Below, in pieces: positions 28,501 through 38,935 of a DNA stretch of 64,000 bases. Position 1 is the stretch's first letter. Each line of letters opens with the position of its first letter. Origin of the DNA: Branchiostoma floridae. Lineage: Eukaryota; Chordata; Leptocardii; Amphioxiformes; Branchiostomatidae. The stretch covers positions 16,228,523 to 16,292,522 of the forward strand of contig NC_049994.1 in assembly GCF_000003815.2 (NCBI RefSeq), in the 5' to 3' direction. The notes beneath the pieces are model-generated. The model was not told where the DNA came from. It did not search any database and saw only the letters and a list, made by a program, of their open reading frames with translations. A program made the translations under genes and the position numbers.

Positions 28501-29967
28501 GTGTATTTACGAAATAAACCATTAATCATAATCCTGGTCGCACTTTTTTGCTTTGGACTTACCAGATTGAGACCACCTCCTGTTGCTCCATAGATTCCGA
28601 CTTGGTGCCAGGTTGCGACGTAAGCCCAGGTTGCCACGAAGCTTCCATGGTCGGCGGGAAAGGCTGTCTGGATTTCCGTGGTCGCTCTGGCCAATATAGC
28701 GGCATCAGTTGTTTCCCGATGGTAAATGTAACCAGAACGGCCACCATTGCTGGTCTTGATGTCGGTGAAGAAAGCGGCGAGGACTCTGTTGCGGGACACC
28801 GGGAAAGTGTTTGTTGTGTAACCTGTGACCGCGCTCCTAAAGGAGATGTCTCCATTGGTGTTGACCTGGAGAAAGCAGGGGCTCAGGACGTTAAAGATAA
28901 GGGCACAAACCACCGTACGTGCAAATTCGTGCTGTCTTCGTGCCAAAATGTGGGCAATCTTTTGGGATCCGTAAGTGGTAAGTACCGCCTCCGTACGAAC
29001 TCGCAGGGAATCCGACGGAAGTTGGAGCACGCAGACACGCAGTAGAACTTTACGTGCAGGCAAAACTTTATGTGCCACAAAGCCAACCGCCAAAGACCGA
29101 GGAATGTGGAGGCATATCCCCGAGGCCCTTTGCTCCCGAAGGGGCAAAGAGGATTAAGTCAAGTCAAAGTAAAAAAAAAGACAGGCATACTAGCTTGCAA
29201 ATACATGCACGCCTGGTTTGAGTACGGCATACTTACGTAAAGCGCACTGTAGGAGTTTCCAAAGAACGGGAACGGGGTGCTGAGGCTCTGAGCGCCCGAT
29301 GAGCTGTCATCAGCGGCAGGGTCCAGAATGTCTGCAGTACCGGGCCCGTACGGGTAGAAGGCTGCATTGCTCACTGGAGTTATCTGCAAAAACAATTGAG
29401 ATCGATCACTTAATGAAGAAACGAGATATTGAAACAAATGACTTTTGCTGCAGTACCTTACAAAGCCGCAAGGGGACCGATTATCAAACTCCACTTTCGT
29501 GGTTTTCCCGACCTCACAGACCTACCAAATATCATCAGGATCCGTCCAATTCTTCGAAAATCTCGAGTTATGCTGTACACAGATAGAGGCACATACAAAG
29601 AGAAACATGCCGAGAACACAACCTTCTTGGCGAGGGTAATAAACTGTTCTCTACCAAAAACACAATTCATCCATCCGTTATTGAGTTATCTGGTTCCCAC
29701 CACGCACACACACACAATCACTCTCACACATACACACACAAACAAACACACACACACACGCACAAACCCTAGCGAAAAATATAACCTCCATTAATATTTG
29801 ATGGACTCGTAATGATAATAAAGAAATGGAAAGATTAGACAATAAAGGACATCGCTACCAGAAATCGGATGTAGTAATTAAAAGTAAAGCTGTAATACCT
29901 GTGCCGATGCCACCGCCAGGTACCCCAGCAGACACGAGGCCAGAAGGAACTGTCGCATCTTTCCCAT
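22518..29967 (-). CDS. Secreted NIDO-domain + C-type lectin-domain protein, 422 aa
   Basis: Eight coding exons on the minus strand, phases consistent: 29967-29899, 29383-29237, 28865-28563, 28151-28014, 27067-26902, 24676-24505, 23468-23328, 22650-22518 (TAG). Exon 1 encodes a 23-residue signal peptide (MGKMRQFLLASCLL then GYLAVASAQ). Residues about 24-270 form a NIDO domain, as in nidogen, alpha-tectorin and mucin-4: YPYGPGTAD start, VNTNGDISF, VLAAFFTDI, VATWHQVGIYG, LVLITDGCKSFALFNYDQIQ, GGDRYAYSL. Residues about 280-420 form one C-type lectin domain: CPPSYKRREERCFKF, WIGLSDEDTEGTFVW, a final YICV. WND and QPD/EPN Ca/sugar motifs are not obvious, so carbohydrate binding is uncertain. The protein is probably extracellular, for adhesion or recognition. 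It has no transmembrane segment. I know no named ortholog. Confidence 0.88.
22785..22885. repeat. SINE body fragment
   Basis: AGCACTACAGCAGGGGGCTA, then GGTAGTGGTGTGTGTTTAGC, matches 355-405 and the reverse complement of the tRNA-derived SINE-like element at 30700-30990. The tRNA-like head is not obvious here. Confidence 0.6.
22972..23214 (+). pseudogene. Penelope-like retroelement C-terminal fragment
   Basis: An open stretch encodes VIDREDNRRIRWIKEAVWIR, then MNRDEGGYKLSHVWDN, and ends at TGA 23212-23214. The pattern DRE--R--R-KEA--I---NRDEGG resembles the end of the GIY-YIG endonuclease part of Penelope-like or related retroelement proteins. It is in the last intron of the NIDO-lectin gene, in opposite orientation. 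Only a 5'-truncated end survives. Confidence 0.7.
24300..24455 (+). pseudogene. LINE reverse-transcriptase C-terminal remnant with TGA-rich tail
   Basis: It encodes VGRPRLTLKKLIESETGLDG, then LELLKAMKDRLYW, and stops at TAA (24451-24453). A GATGATGATGATG microsatellite follows immediately, as expected for the 3' end of a non-LTR element. The GRP--T----L---TGL---EL--AM-DR--W pattern is typical of LINE ORF2 ends. It is in an intron of the NIDO-lectin gene, opposite strand. Confidence 0.78.
24723..25195. repeat. (CA)n-rich microsatellite tracts
   Basis: CACACA/CACGCA runs occur at 24740-24782 and 25020-25190, with AATAAACTTTATTTTCACAT between them. They lie in the long intron between the NIDO and lectin exons. 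Open frames across them are composition artefacts. Confidence 0.85.
26002..26527. mobile_element. TTA-flanked TIR element enclosing a LINE fragment
   Basis: It begins GGGCGCGGTCACAAATGTCG and ends TATGTGACCGCGCCC, flanked by TTA at 25999-26001 and 26528-26530. It is 526 bp long, and the interior contains the LINE remnant at 26281-26421 and a GTTC microsatellite (26199-26224). It looks like a MITE into which a retrotransposon end was inserted. Confidence 0.72.
26281..26425 (-). pseudogene. LINE reverse-transcriptase C-terminal remnant
   Basis: The minus strand reads GRPRRTWTNDLKEWSG, then TVHQLETLAEDRRRWKTYV, and ends at TAG (26281-26283). This GRPRR-W--DL followed by A-DR--WK is a classic LINE ORF2 terminus. 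It is short and 5'-truncated, and lies inside the TTA-flanked element. Confidence 0.82.
26690..26885. repeat. Dispersed repeat with CA tail and CATTTTTCATGGAG end
   Basis: CCTTGACCTTTGTCTTCCCA, ATATCATTGTAATTCATCGA, GTTATGCTCACTAC, a CA run, then CATTTTTCATGGAG. Related copies lie at 29495-29770, 30440-30605 and, antisense, at 20625-20900 and 46030-46300. The order is constant, so this is one element family. Class unknown. Confidence 0.65.
27755..28000. mobile_element. TAATCTCC-family MITE (copy 2) plus adjoining half copy
   Basis: A full copy runs 27810-27982 (TAATCTCCAAGCAGATCC to GGATCTGCTTGGAGATTA). Its final 18 bases are duplicated once more to 28000. Directly left, 27763-27809 is an inverted half element ending GAATCTGCTTAATC. 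The right end lies only 13 bases from the donor site of the NIDO exon that ends at 28014. Confidence 0.85.
28354..28433. repeat. Perfect 27-bp inverted repeat, 26-bp loop
   Basis: The arm 28354-28380 (TTCTATTTCGAACACCTCCG, then TCAAAAA) is exactly inverted at 28407-28433. Weaker symmetry continues outward (TGTTCGAT either side). It is in an intron of the NIDO-lectin gene. It is most simply a small palindromic element. No gene is involved. Confidence 0.92.
29495..29770. repeat. Dispersed repeat with (CA)n tail
   Basis: TTTTCCCGACCTCACAGACC, AAATATCATCAGGATCCGTC, CGAGTTATGCTGTACACAGA, then a CACACA run at 29702-29763. It follows the same order of phrases as the copies at 26690 and 30440. It lies in the first coding intron of the NIDO-lectin gene. 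Confidence 0.6.
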
Positions 29968-30439
29968 CTTGTCGATTCTGGGGTGTGTTCAAAAGAAAAG
30001 AGAACAAAGTTCCGTTAGTGAAGGTTAGACCTCCAGGCAATAAGATACGCTGAAATGCAGTTAGGCCATGTTGAATTGATTAATATATATGGATGGATGA
30101 CATCCGCGCACGCATAAATTTTCGTCCATTTCCAAATACAAAAAAAGGCTGCCGACCGTACTGTATTCGTATAAAGCAGCAGACTCGTATTAGCAGATGC
30201 GAACTGCCAGAAGACGAGATGAAGGTAGCTGAGAAAGCTTGCAGAACTGTGTCAGGCAATCATGTAATCAGATTCGTTTGTCTGTTTATTTGTTTTGTTT
30301 GTTTCTTTGTTTGTTTGCTAACTGAAAATCTAACTTCTCGAAGCTCAGCGAGAAAAATCCGTTAGTATCCGATTAAAATGACATCCCACTGAGTTAATTT
30401 CATTTAGCCAACAAAATTCAAAACAAGGTCACACACCAA

Positions 30440-30610
30440 GTGGCCCAAAATCGACCTTGACCTTCGTCTTCCCAACCCCTACCCACACATCATATATCAT
30501 TGTAATACATCCACAGGTTCTAGACTTATGCTGACCACAAATATCCAGAAACACAGACACACAAACAAACAGCCATGCTCCATTTTTCATGGAGGTAGAG
30601 AAATAATGAC
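30440..30610. repeat. Dispersed repeat, further copy
   Basis: GACCTTGACCTTCGTCTTCC, ATATATCATTGTAATACATC, CTTATGCTGACCACAAATAT, then CATTTTTCATGGAGGTAGAG. This is the cleanest copy of the family also seen at 26690. It lies within the 5' UTR intron of the NIDO-lectin gene. Confidence 0.65.
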
Positions 30611-30699
30611 ATACTGCTTGATTACGGGCGCTTCTCTGAACTTGGACGATGTGCAGACCAGCTCAGAAATAACAGTACTAATAGAGAGTGACTTGCCGA

Positions 30700-30990
30700 T
30701 GCAAGAGGAGTGGTTAAAGTGTTCGGCTTGCATTCGGTAGGTCGTGAGTTCGATCCCCGGCAAAGTCATACCAAAGACTTTAAAAATGGTACATGCGGAT
30801 TTCTCTGCTTAGCACTCAGCATTTGGGAAAGAGTTTGGAAGTTGAACACACACCACTACCAGTGGACTAGCCCCCTGCTGTAGTGATTCGCTGCACAAAG
30901 TTGTGTGGCCCAGGGCTACTGAAACGGAGATGGGTGCCGCCCTATGCGCCATCAGGCGCGGGAAGGACTTTGACTGATAGTGTGACTCAT
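30700..30990 (+). mobile_element. tRNA-derived SINE-like element
   Basis: The head contains an A-box-like GAGTGGTTAAAGTGTTCGG and a B-box GAGTTCGATCCCCGGC, 22 bases apart, as in a tRNA gene. The body (ACACACCACTACCAGTGGAC, TAGCCCCCTGCTGTAGTG) matches, in reverse, fragments at 355-405 and 22785-22885. It is not a functional tRNA: no matching acceptor stem is visible. Confidence 0.65.
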
Positions 30991-31229
30991 CTATGTGTTT
31001 ATCAGAAGTGTTGTAGTTGATTACAGAAGTATGCATAATACCAGTGTGAGTCAGGCAGCAGGCCTTCCAAGAAGGCATGCATCACCAGCATGCTTTGTTC
31101 TTTGCTACCTCGCCGAAGGCAATGTGACAAAGCAAGATTTTTAAATCATACCTTTTGAAAAAGCTAAGACTCAAAGGAATGCATGACAAAAGACCTGTGA
31201 TTACGTGAGGCCATCGCATGAGCTACTTA

Positions 31230-31470
31230 AGGTTCCCTTTCACTGCACTTGCGTCAAGCTTGCGTCACTGCGGAGTTCGTTCAAGGCGTCACTGTTTTCT
31301 ATTTTTTTTTTTTGTAATTTAGAAATTGCGTAATACTTAAAAGTATGACTTAGAAGACAACAAAATACACAAAAAGTAATAAAATTCGTTCTTTATCTCT
31401 GAAATTCGTTGAGTATCATTAGAGCCCCACAGTGACGCAAGCGTGACGCAAGTGCAGTGAGAGTGCACCT
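31230..31470. mobile_element. Harbinger-like MITE, TTA target duplication
   Basis: A 241-bp element begins AGGTTCCCTTTCACTGCACT and ends with the inverted counterpart AGTGCAGTGAGAGTGCACCT. It is flanked by TTA at 31227-31229 and 31471-31473. Interior words (AAGTATGACTTAGAAGACA, ATTCGTTCTTTATCTCT) match, inverted, those in the larger element at 36914-38709, so both belong to one family. Confidence 0.85.
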
Positions 31471-31539
31471 TTAGTACCTTGCAAACTTAAAAAAAGTGCA
31501 CAATAATTTTCCACGCCTTCGTTATCTCGCGGTCCAAAT

Positions 31540-31870
31540 TCAGTGAGGCTATGTTGATTTGATTATATCGATGACATCCACGAGCGCATTGATCAATAAA
31601 AAACGTTTTACAACCATACTTTAAATTGTACAAAGCAGCTTGAATATAAACATATAATTCTGTGGATTGCAACAACAAACATCGAAAAACGTATACTGAT
31701 GTCATAGAAGGTCAGAAAAGATGTGAAGGGACAAAAATGAAGAATCTATTGTACGGTATATAGAATATTCTGTGTGTTCAGCCTTCCTGACCACTTAGAT
31801 TTCATAATGAAGGCAACTTTGTTTGGTAAAACGTTTTTTTCGCATCAGTTTTTGGGTTCCCAGAGAGTGG
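31540..31870. mobile_element. Degenerate GGCCATGTTGATTTG-family element
   Basis: The left end reads GAGGCTATGTTGATTTGATT with ATGACATCCACG, and the right part reads TTTTTGGGTTCCCAGAGAGT. These are the subterminal phrases of the element at 21620-21987, and the middle (GAAGAATCTATTG, CTTCCTGACCACTTAGATTT) is shared with it inverted. The ends are too eroded to define a target duplication. Confidence 0.5.
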
Positions 31871-32329
31871 CCTGAACTGAAGAAAAGCTAACGTTACAAG
31901 AAAGTACGTCGTTGCATACTTCAACATATGGATAATATTACAGACATTTGTTAGACCTAACATCAACTCTCATAAGTCCACTGGGTGCCAGAATACCGCC
32001 ACATGAGAAAAAGTACATGGATGTACAGTAATTAAATTGATATGTACAACATCTATTCCCCTATTTCACACACTTAACTTCTGTAGAAACAATCATAATT
32101 CCCAGTGAAACTAGACAAACCATCGATCATACAACATATCCGTTCTTTAATCTCTTACCATAAAGGAAAAGCGAAGAGAAGTTGGATTTATCTAACCGTA
32201 GTTTTACCTTGTATCTGTTAAACGTATTTCTTCAACATGTCTTGTTGTGACCTGTATAGCCCGGTGTGACATAAATGTGCCACAAAGGTCTTCATTCGTT
32301 CATCATAACCGGACAGACAAACAATACGG

Positions 32330-32850
32330 TGTAATCAACTTGTTCAGGCATGAGCCTTGATACATGTACTATCTTATGGCACCGTAGGATCTGCTTGGAG
32401 ACTACCGACATATCTATCGTATAAATGCCTCTTCCCTTTTGTTAAAACAGGTGTATACGAACTCACAGCTGAGTTGTCATTATACAATGTTGCCAGTGGC
32501 TGTCATTATGCGTACAAACAGTGCGTCTCTGGTTAACGATACGGTGTAATTAACTTGTTCGGGCATGCATGAAAGGGGTTCTCCTGGGCTCTCGTTCGAA
32601 TACTCCAGAGTTGTCGGGTGAGATTTATCCGACATTTAGACTACGACCATATTCCTGTTTAGATGCCGAAAAAAAGCTGTCGGTCTCGTCGGAGTACTCG
32701 GAGTTCTCGGGTGAGATTTACTGTGTAATTATTTTTTTGGGCGACCATAAAATTCCTGTTTAGGCGCCGAAAAAACTGTCGCCGACCAGATGTCGGCCTT
32801 CCTGACATCTAGAAAAACGAAAAACTGTGTATAAATCTGACCTAGGTCAC
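32330..32850. repeat. Element A (uninterrupted inverted copy)
   Basis: About 500 bp reappear inverted, in pieces, at 36790-36913 plus 38710-38935, and again at 39097-39390. Shared phrases include GTTAACGATACGGTGTAATT, AACAGGTGTATACGAACTCA and CTGTCGCCGACCAGATGTCG. Its left end includes a half copy of the TAATCTCC-family MITE (32355-32400). It has no open frame of note and is probably a non-autonomous element. Confidence 0.75.
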
Positions 32851-33651
32851 TGATGCCAGCTATCATGTGGTAGTTTCGTACAAAGGCCACAGCAAGTAAA
32901 TTTTATGGATGACAACCTATGTAAAGTGCGAAAATAATGAGATAGCGCGAAAAAAATAAGATGGGTAAAAAAATGAACATCATAAACGTCGTAACAAGAG
33001 TTCAAGTGACAAAACGTGGCATCACAACGTAACAAGGCATTCATTCCTGTTAAGAATAAAGAAGTGAACTAGTGTAGTAAAAGTGATACTAGTGTGGTGC
33101 ACTGGTATCACTTGCCAAGCTGGCAACTACATCCATGGCATCCATATTGGTGGCACTTTTCCAACAAGTTTTACTTCTGCAACTATAGTCATGGCTACCC
33201 TCCTAGTGTCACTTCTACATGTATAATTATAAGGCTGTAGCACAGCATGTTTGCCCATTTTGATCTGACTATCCCCAAAGAGGAAAAAAATTCTTTTTTT
33301 TGTTTTTTTAATCACGCGAAAATTAATGAACGCGCTGATGTCATCCATAAAATTTACTTTCTGTGGCCTAAAGTACTTTGTCCTAAAAGCCTTTTCTTCA
33401 TGTCACAGGTGTATACTGAAGTCACATTTCTGTTACATTCTCATAGGTTTCAAAATTCAAAAGTTCATTTTTTCCTCTAGTAGTGTAAGAGTCAGTGACT
33501 CAATGCTTTTACATTAGATGTAGTCTTTAGTAATCTAAAAAAAGCCAGTTTTGTTTTGCCAGATTTGAAACAGCATCGCGCATAGCCTTCGGCGAAATAG
33601 CAAAGAACAAAGCATGTTGGTGACGCGGGTCTTCTTGGAAGGCCTGGTGTT

Positions 33652-33960
33652 TGGTAGCCGCGGTCCAGTGGTTAGCGGCCCTGCCTCTGGAACCAGAAGC
33701 CGTGAGTTTGATTCCGGCTATGTCGCTCATCCGACATGCACGCTACCGGAAAGGGTTGCAGTCCTTAGGACAGGACGTTAAACCGTGGTCCACTGTTCAT
33801 TGTGCTTGTCGAAAAGAGCTAGGGGAATTTCCCCGGTACAATGAACCCGTAAATACTGTACATAGCGTCTGTCCTCTGGTCACGACCAGTGGAAGACTAG
33901 CTCTTCAGTGAGCTAAAACTGGATCGAGACCACTTACTTTTCCTTTACTTTACTTTGACT
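33652..33960 (+). mobile_element. tRNA-derived SINE-like element (second type)
   Basis: GTAGCCGCGGTCCAGTGGTT, then AGCGGC (A-box-like) and GTGAGTTTGATTCCGGC (B-box-like) about 30 bases later, are followed by an unrelated body (AGGACGTTAAACCGTGGTCC and GAACCCGTAAATACTGTACA). This is the architecture of a tRNA-headed SINE. A functional tRNA is unlikely because the stems do not pair properly. Confidence 0.7.
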
Positions 33961-33990
33961 CGTCCAGGTACTATGCATAAATCTGTAATA

Positions 33991-34218
33991 CCCCTGTCAC
34001 ATTTGGGGAAAATCGATCGGACGACGACTCTGCGGCAATAGCCCGAGCCTCGCTTACAATGATAACTTTATTGCACAACACTTGTACAAGGTACAAAATA
34101 TGGCTTATATGTGACAGGGACGGTTTTCAGGTGAAAAATACGCGCAACCCTCTGTTGATCTTAAACATGGCCGATCTTCCATCGATACGCCCGAAGATCG
34201 TGGATAATGTGACAGGGG
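33991..34218. mobile_element. TA-flanked MITE with CCCCTGTCACATT ends
   Basis: A 228-bp element begins CCCCTGTCACATT and ends AATGTGACAGGGG, flanked by TA on both sides. Subterminal GATCG words are also inverted. The interior carries AATGATAACTTTATTGCACA, a phrase also found near 62010 in the right-hand array. Non-coding. Confidence 0.82.
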
Positions 34219-35102
34219 TATAACAACACTTCTTCGTCAAACACACATACTTGTACGTACAGGTTTGAGGCTTACATGTAACATGTAACATCGGCCCACT
34301 TAAAACTAAGACAAAGAGCAACTCGGAGCGACAGGCGGCCGATTCTGCGAAATTGCAGAAGGAAAAAAAAGTACGCAAGAAAGAGTCTGGGGGATTTTTT
34401 CACGTTTTTGCATTCCTTTCATTCTTTCAGCACTGTATGAGTGTCATTTTCGTGCTGTCAATACAATACAATATGTTTGGCTGCCGGACTTCAAGAAACA
34501 TTACAAAACAGAAAGCCCGATAAAAACGACTAAAAAACGTTCAAAAAACAGGCGGAGCCTAACCTCGCTTCGATATGTTAATGTAACTGCGCTGGAGCTA
34601 TTATCATGTACGCAGCCCATATGGACGAAGCATGCCTTGATTTTTCTTTTTTCTCTTGAGAAAAGGTACCACCATGATAACCATTTGTTGAAACGTCTAG
34701 AAAACCCGCATATACTGGTGCATGAATAGGAGGTTGTACGTAAGAGAGACGACAAATTCCAGTTTTTCAAATGCAATCAAACTTATTCAGACTAACGTTA
34801 ACCCACTTTTCGGACTACTAGCACTTTTAGCGCTCGTAAGAACTCCTTTTTCCGGCTTTAGAGGACCTTAGCCCATGTCGAAAATCAGCGCTCCCCTCTC
34901 TTTTTTTTTTACGTAACTTTTGGTATACAGAACATCCAAGCTTATTTGTAGCACACTTGAGTAGAGTATTTTATGATTGTAAATTCATGGATCCGGAACG
35001 AGCTCCAGGTCTGCTTACGTACAGGGGGTTACAAAAATAAAGCGCAGAAATTAGCCTGCTAAAGTCAAACACTTCATTCGGCTCATTATACGATGTACTT
35101 AC

Positions 35103-35190
35103 CGAGTATCTTGTCAGACCGATCGTGGTGAGACCGTCAACTTAGATCGTCTTCTTCCTCTTCTTCTCGCGTCTGGCGACCCAGAAGGAA
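35103..35190 (-). other. Probable 5' UTR first exon of the NIDO-lectin gene
   Basis: The minus-strand sequence ends with GATACTCG followed by a strong donor GTAAGTACATCG (donor at 35102). The next suitable acceptor is TTTTGAACACACCCCAG at about 29978-29994, just before AATCGACAAG and the start ATG at 29967. This leaves a 5.1-kb UTR intron. The link is inferred from splice strength and position only. Confidence 0.5.
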
Positions 35191-35215
35191 ATGAAGAAAG
35201 TTGGAGTGAAAGGGA

Positions 35216-35227
35216 CTGATATAGCCG
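35216..35227 (-). promoter_or_regulatory. TATA-like box for the NIDO-lectin gene
   Basis: The minus strand reads CCGGCTATATCAGTCC, a TATA-like element about 30 bases upstream of a pyrimidine-rich candidate start near 35190, which leads into the proposed first exon. It is inferred from spacing. Confidence 0.4.
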
Positions 35228-35279
35228 GTTCACGCCCTCGAAATTTATGCAGATAGCTTGCTTCTCATTGGTGACCTAC

Positions 35280-36789
35280 TTTGATCTTAACAATTGTTTG
35301 TGTGAACCTTTGTTTATTCATGAAAGCTCAAATCGGCCTGCAGGCCGCTCTTCATTGAGGTAAATATTAAACTCGATATTGTGCAGACACAGTCCTAACA
35401 TTTAGCATGTCCAGAAATATGTCAACTCCGACTTTGTCCGGAAATCATACCCTTTCGCACAGTATGACCTACTTTGATCTAAAGAAAGAAGTTGTCAACA
35501 GGTGTTACAAAGTGGGCATTTGTCACCTCATTCTGACCTTTCCAAATAAGGTCAAAATGCCTTAATTTCATGGATGACATCCTCTGGAGACCCCAAAACT
35601 AATGCGCGAGGATGAAAAAAATCCAGCAAAAATGCTAAATAAACACCCAGTAATTTTTCCCAGGCTTGGTTTGTCTTAAGTTCACCTCCTGTAAGTCTGT
35701 AAGAGACAATCGTCGCCAGTTCAGTATATCATGTTTACAAAAGAAAAATATGTGTCTGTCAATATGAAAATATGTGCTGTGGTACCCATGAGTGTAGTGA
35801 CACTAGTGAGGTAGTGACCTTAGTACATTGTGGTAGCCATGGGTGTAGTTGTAGAAGTGAAACTAAGCTAGCACACATAGTGTCTCTTTCTATACTTTTG
35901 AATACATGGATAAAAGGATTGTTGGTTTTTATACCATAGTTTTGTGGCTTCAATTTCTATGTTATCTATTTTGCAAGATAGCTCATGCAAATCGGCCTCA
36001 CAAGAAGCCATACAAGTATAGGGATTACGTGCCTTTTGCCATGCTTTCCTTTATACTAGTAGTCTTTTGCCGTTTGAAAACCCTGTTTATGTTGTAAATG
36101 CCACATTTGCTTGTGCTGATGTCATTGAGCCTTCGGCGAAGTAGTAAATGACAAATTTAAAGCGATTTGATGGCATCTTGGAAGGCCTACCGGTTCAGGT
36201 GTTATGTATACAGTTGTAATTGTAACACTTCTTTGTCAAACATCCAGGTTGACAAGTCTATATCAAACTAAACTGGGGTTAACGCCTCAACGGTGAGGTT
36301 TCTTTCATAGAGCGAGCTTCTCTCGGAGATTGAGTGGAACTACCGCCTGTTTTCTTGTCAATGAATGGTTATAGACTAGACCCAGGTGACTTTCTGGTGA
36401 AGAATAATTTCAAAGATTCAAATATGGGTTAAAGTACTTTTTAAGCCTTCTTTCAGTATATTTCAACATGCATTCGTATACGGACAGCCCTAACTTCGAT
36501 GTCTGCCTTCTACCCCTTTTCCACTAGGACTCACTGCGCTCTCTCTCGATCTAAAATTTACATGTCGCTCAACGAATTGTATAGAAAAGAAAAGAATCTT
36601 TTTACCCTTTGTGTGTTTTGTTGTCTTCTCGGTCACACTGTTACGTTTTGTATGATATACCCAGTGAGAAAGCGAAGGATATACATATCCTATTTAGGTC
36701 GCAGTAGGAGCGCAGCGCGATCGCCGTCTAGTGGGAAGGGGGCCTTCAGAGCATAGCACTTGTACACTACCACATAACAGCTGACATCT
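35280..36789. other. Gene-free repeat-derived stretch
   Basis: No exon chain was found. Fragments of known local repeats are present: ATGGATGACATCCTCTGG at 35570, GCCTTCGGCGAAGTAGTAAA near 36131 (also near 33585 and 31105). Short open frames at 35906-36097 and 36499-36756 show no recognisable domains. Confidence 0.45.
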
Positions 36790-36913
36790 CTGACCTTGGC
36801 CAGATTTATACACAGTTTTTTTAGATATCAGGACTGCCGACATCTGGTCGCCGACAGTTTTTATTTCGACGTTTAAACAGGAATTTTATGGTCACGGTCT
36901 ATATGTCGGGTAA

Positions 36914-38709
36914 AGGTGGACTCTCACTGCACTTGCGGCACCGGTGCGACACTGCGGGGTTCGTAAATGAGTCAACGAATCTAAGAGATAAAGAACGAAG
37001 TTTCTTCCGGTTTGTGTATTTTGCTGTCTTCTAAGTCATACTTTTGCGCAATATCTAAATTCCTAAAAGCCTACACAGGCTTTGACTCATTCTCTGCATT
37101 CTCGGGCATTCGGATGTAGGGATTGGGAGTGACCAAGTTAAGCCGGACAAGAAAGTCCGGATACATAAAGAACAAGTTACAAATGTTACCGAATTGGTGT
37201 TATCGATTTAAACGTTCTGTAGAGTACGAAACTACTACAATGCAAACAAATAGTGAAGATAAACGTTTTGCAGTTTTACCTGTCAATGCCGAGAACAGCC
37301 CGTGTAGATTTAGATGGTCTGGTATGTAGGAAGTAGGACTCGGAGCTGCCTTTATGCCTAAAATCTGGTTAGACCGGTGATTATGAATCACGAATGAACA
37401 GACTGAAGGAGATAATAGCCTTTTGCATATGTAACTATAGTAGTTTGTCCGTAATTAGATGGAAATTTCCAACAACTTAACGTATCTAGATAGTACTCGT
37501 GTTGAACGTTTTCATGTCACACAGCGACGTTACACAGGCCACCAGAAAGTTAAACCCGAAATGATAGGCATGTTTTGATTTATGATATTGAGAAAACTGT
37601 GGCTGCAAGTGACCACTCGATGCACAGTTCAGGGTTTTGTGCAAGTAAATTACCAGTATTAGGTCACGGGGGGCATGACAATTAGGGGCAATTTTGGAAG
37701 AATGTTTATATAATAGCTGTAACCAAGAGACCCATTCAAGTAACAGCCACCTGACGAGAAGAACAACTACAATTCTCAGGACCTAAGTACTTCATGCCCT
37801 ACACAACTTATTTGGACGTCACAACTTATTTTTGCCATTGCCATGCTCCGCTGGGAAGATTTAAATTTTGACTCTCTGAAACACTATTTCCTGCATTTTG
37901 AGGGTAAATTTTCGCTGGCAGACAAAAGTTAAATGGCATATCTAATTAAAGATTCACAGGGATTTAGTGTAAGCTTTTGAGGGTGACGCCACACAACTTA
38001 TTTTTGCCATGTCGAGCGCCGAAGGGGTGAGGCGTCGCAAGGGAAGTCCGGGAAAATTTTGAAATCCTTACCCCCTGAAACGCTGCGTCCTGAGTTTTTG
38101 TAAGAAAATTTTGATTTGATGGATATTATATAAAGCTAAATCTAATGACATTTCTATCAGCAAAAAAGGTGTTTGAGGTTGACACGTCACATCCCCAACA
38201 TAATTTCAGCATTTCGAGCGCCAAAGGCACGAGGCGGCGCAACGGGAGGACCATGGAAATTTTGAAATCTTGAACCTCTAAGATGATATTTCCTGCATTT
38301 TGATAGGCAAATTTTGCTGCCAGACTAAGCTAGCTACCTTCAATAACATTCCTATTAACGACAAAAGGTGAGGGCGAGGCCCCCGATACATATTTTGGCT
38401 TGTCGATGACCGAATGTGAAAGGATTTGCAAGGGAAATTTTGAAATCTTGATCATCTGAAACGCAATTTCCCGTGTTTTGAGGGGCTAAATTCACTGGTA
38501 GACTACCCTTCGACTTATGAAATTTGGGAGGCCAAGCTACGATTTACGGGTAATTTTTAGGCTTCCGGTTTGTGTATTTTGCTGTCTTCTAAGTCATACT
38601 TTTGCGCAATATCTAAATTCTTAAAAATCGCGAAAATAACAAAACAGTGCCGCAGTGAAAGAACCCTGCAGTGCCGCAACGGTGCCCCAAGTGCAGTAAG
38701 ATACCACCT
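36914..38709. mobile_element. 1.8-kb Harbinger-like element with TAA duplication
   Basis: It begins AGGTGGACTCTCACTGCACT, and the reverse complement of its end reads AGGTGGTATCTTACTGCACT. The match continues imperfectly for about 45 bases. It is flanked by TAA (36911-36913 and 38710-38712). The empty site is seen in the uninterrupted element A at about 32625. The interior has no transposase but contains about four degenerate tandem units (37830-38520) around TTTGAAATCTTGA and TTTCCTGCATTTTGA. Confidence 0.85.
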
Positions 38710-38935
38710 TAAATCTCATCCGACAACTCTGGAGTATTCGGACGTGAGCCCAGGAGCAACCCTGTCATGCATGTCTGAACAAGTTAATTACACCGTATCG
38801 TTAACCAGAGACGAACTGTTTGTACGCATAATGACAACCACAGGGAACATTGTATAACGACAACTCTGTGAGTTTGTATACACCTGTTTTAATAAAAGGG
38901 ACGAGGCATGCAACGTTATACGATAGATATGTCGG

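Noticed and set aside
30700..30775. Functional tRNA gene
   Set aside because: A- and B-box words are present, but no complementary acceptor stem or proper anticodon arm is seen. It fits a SINE head better.
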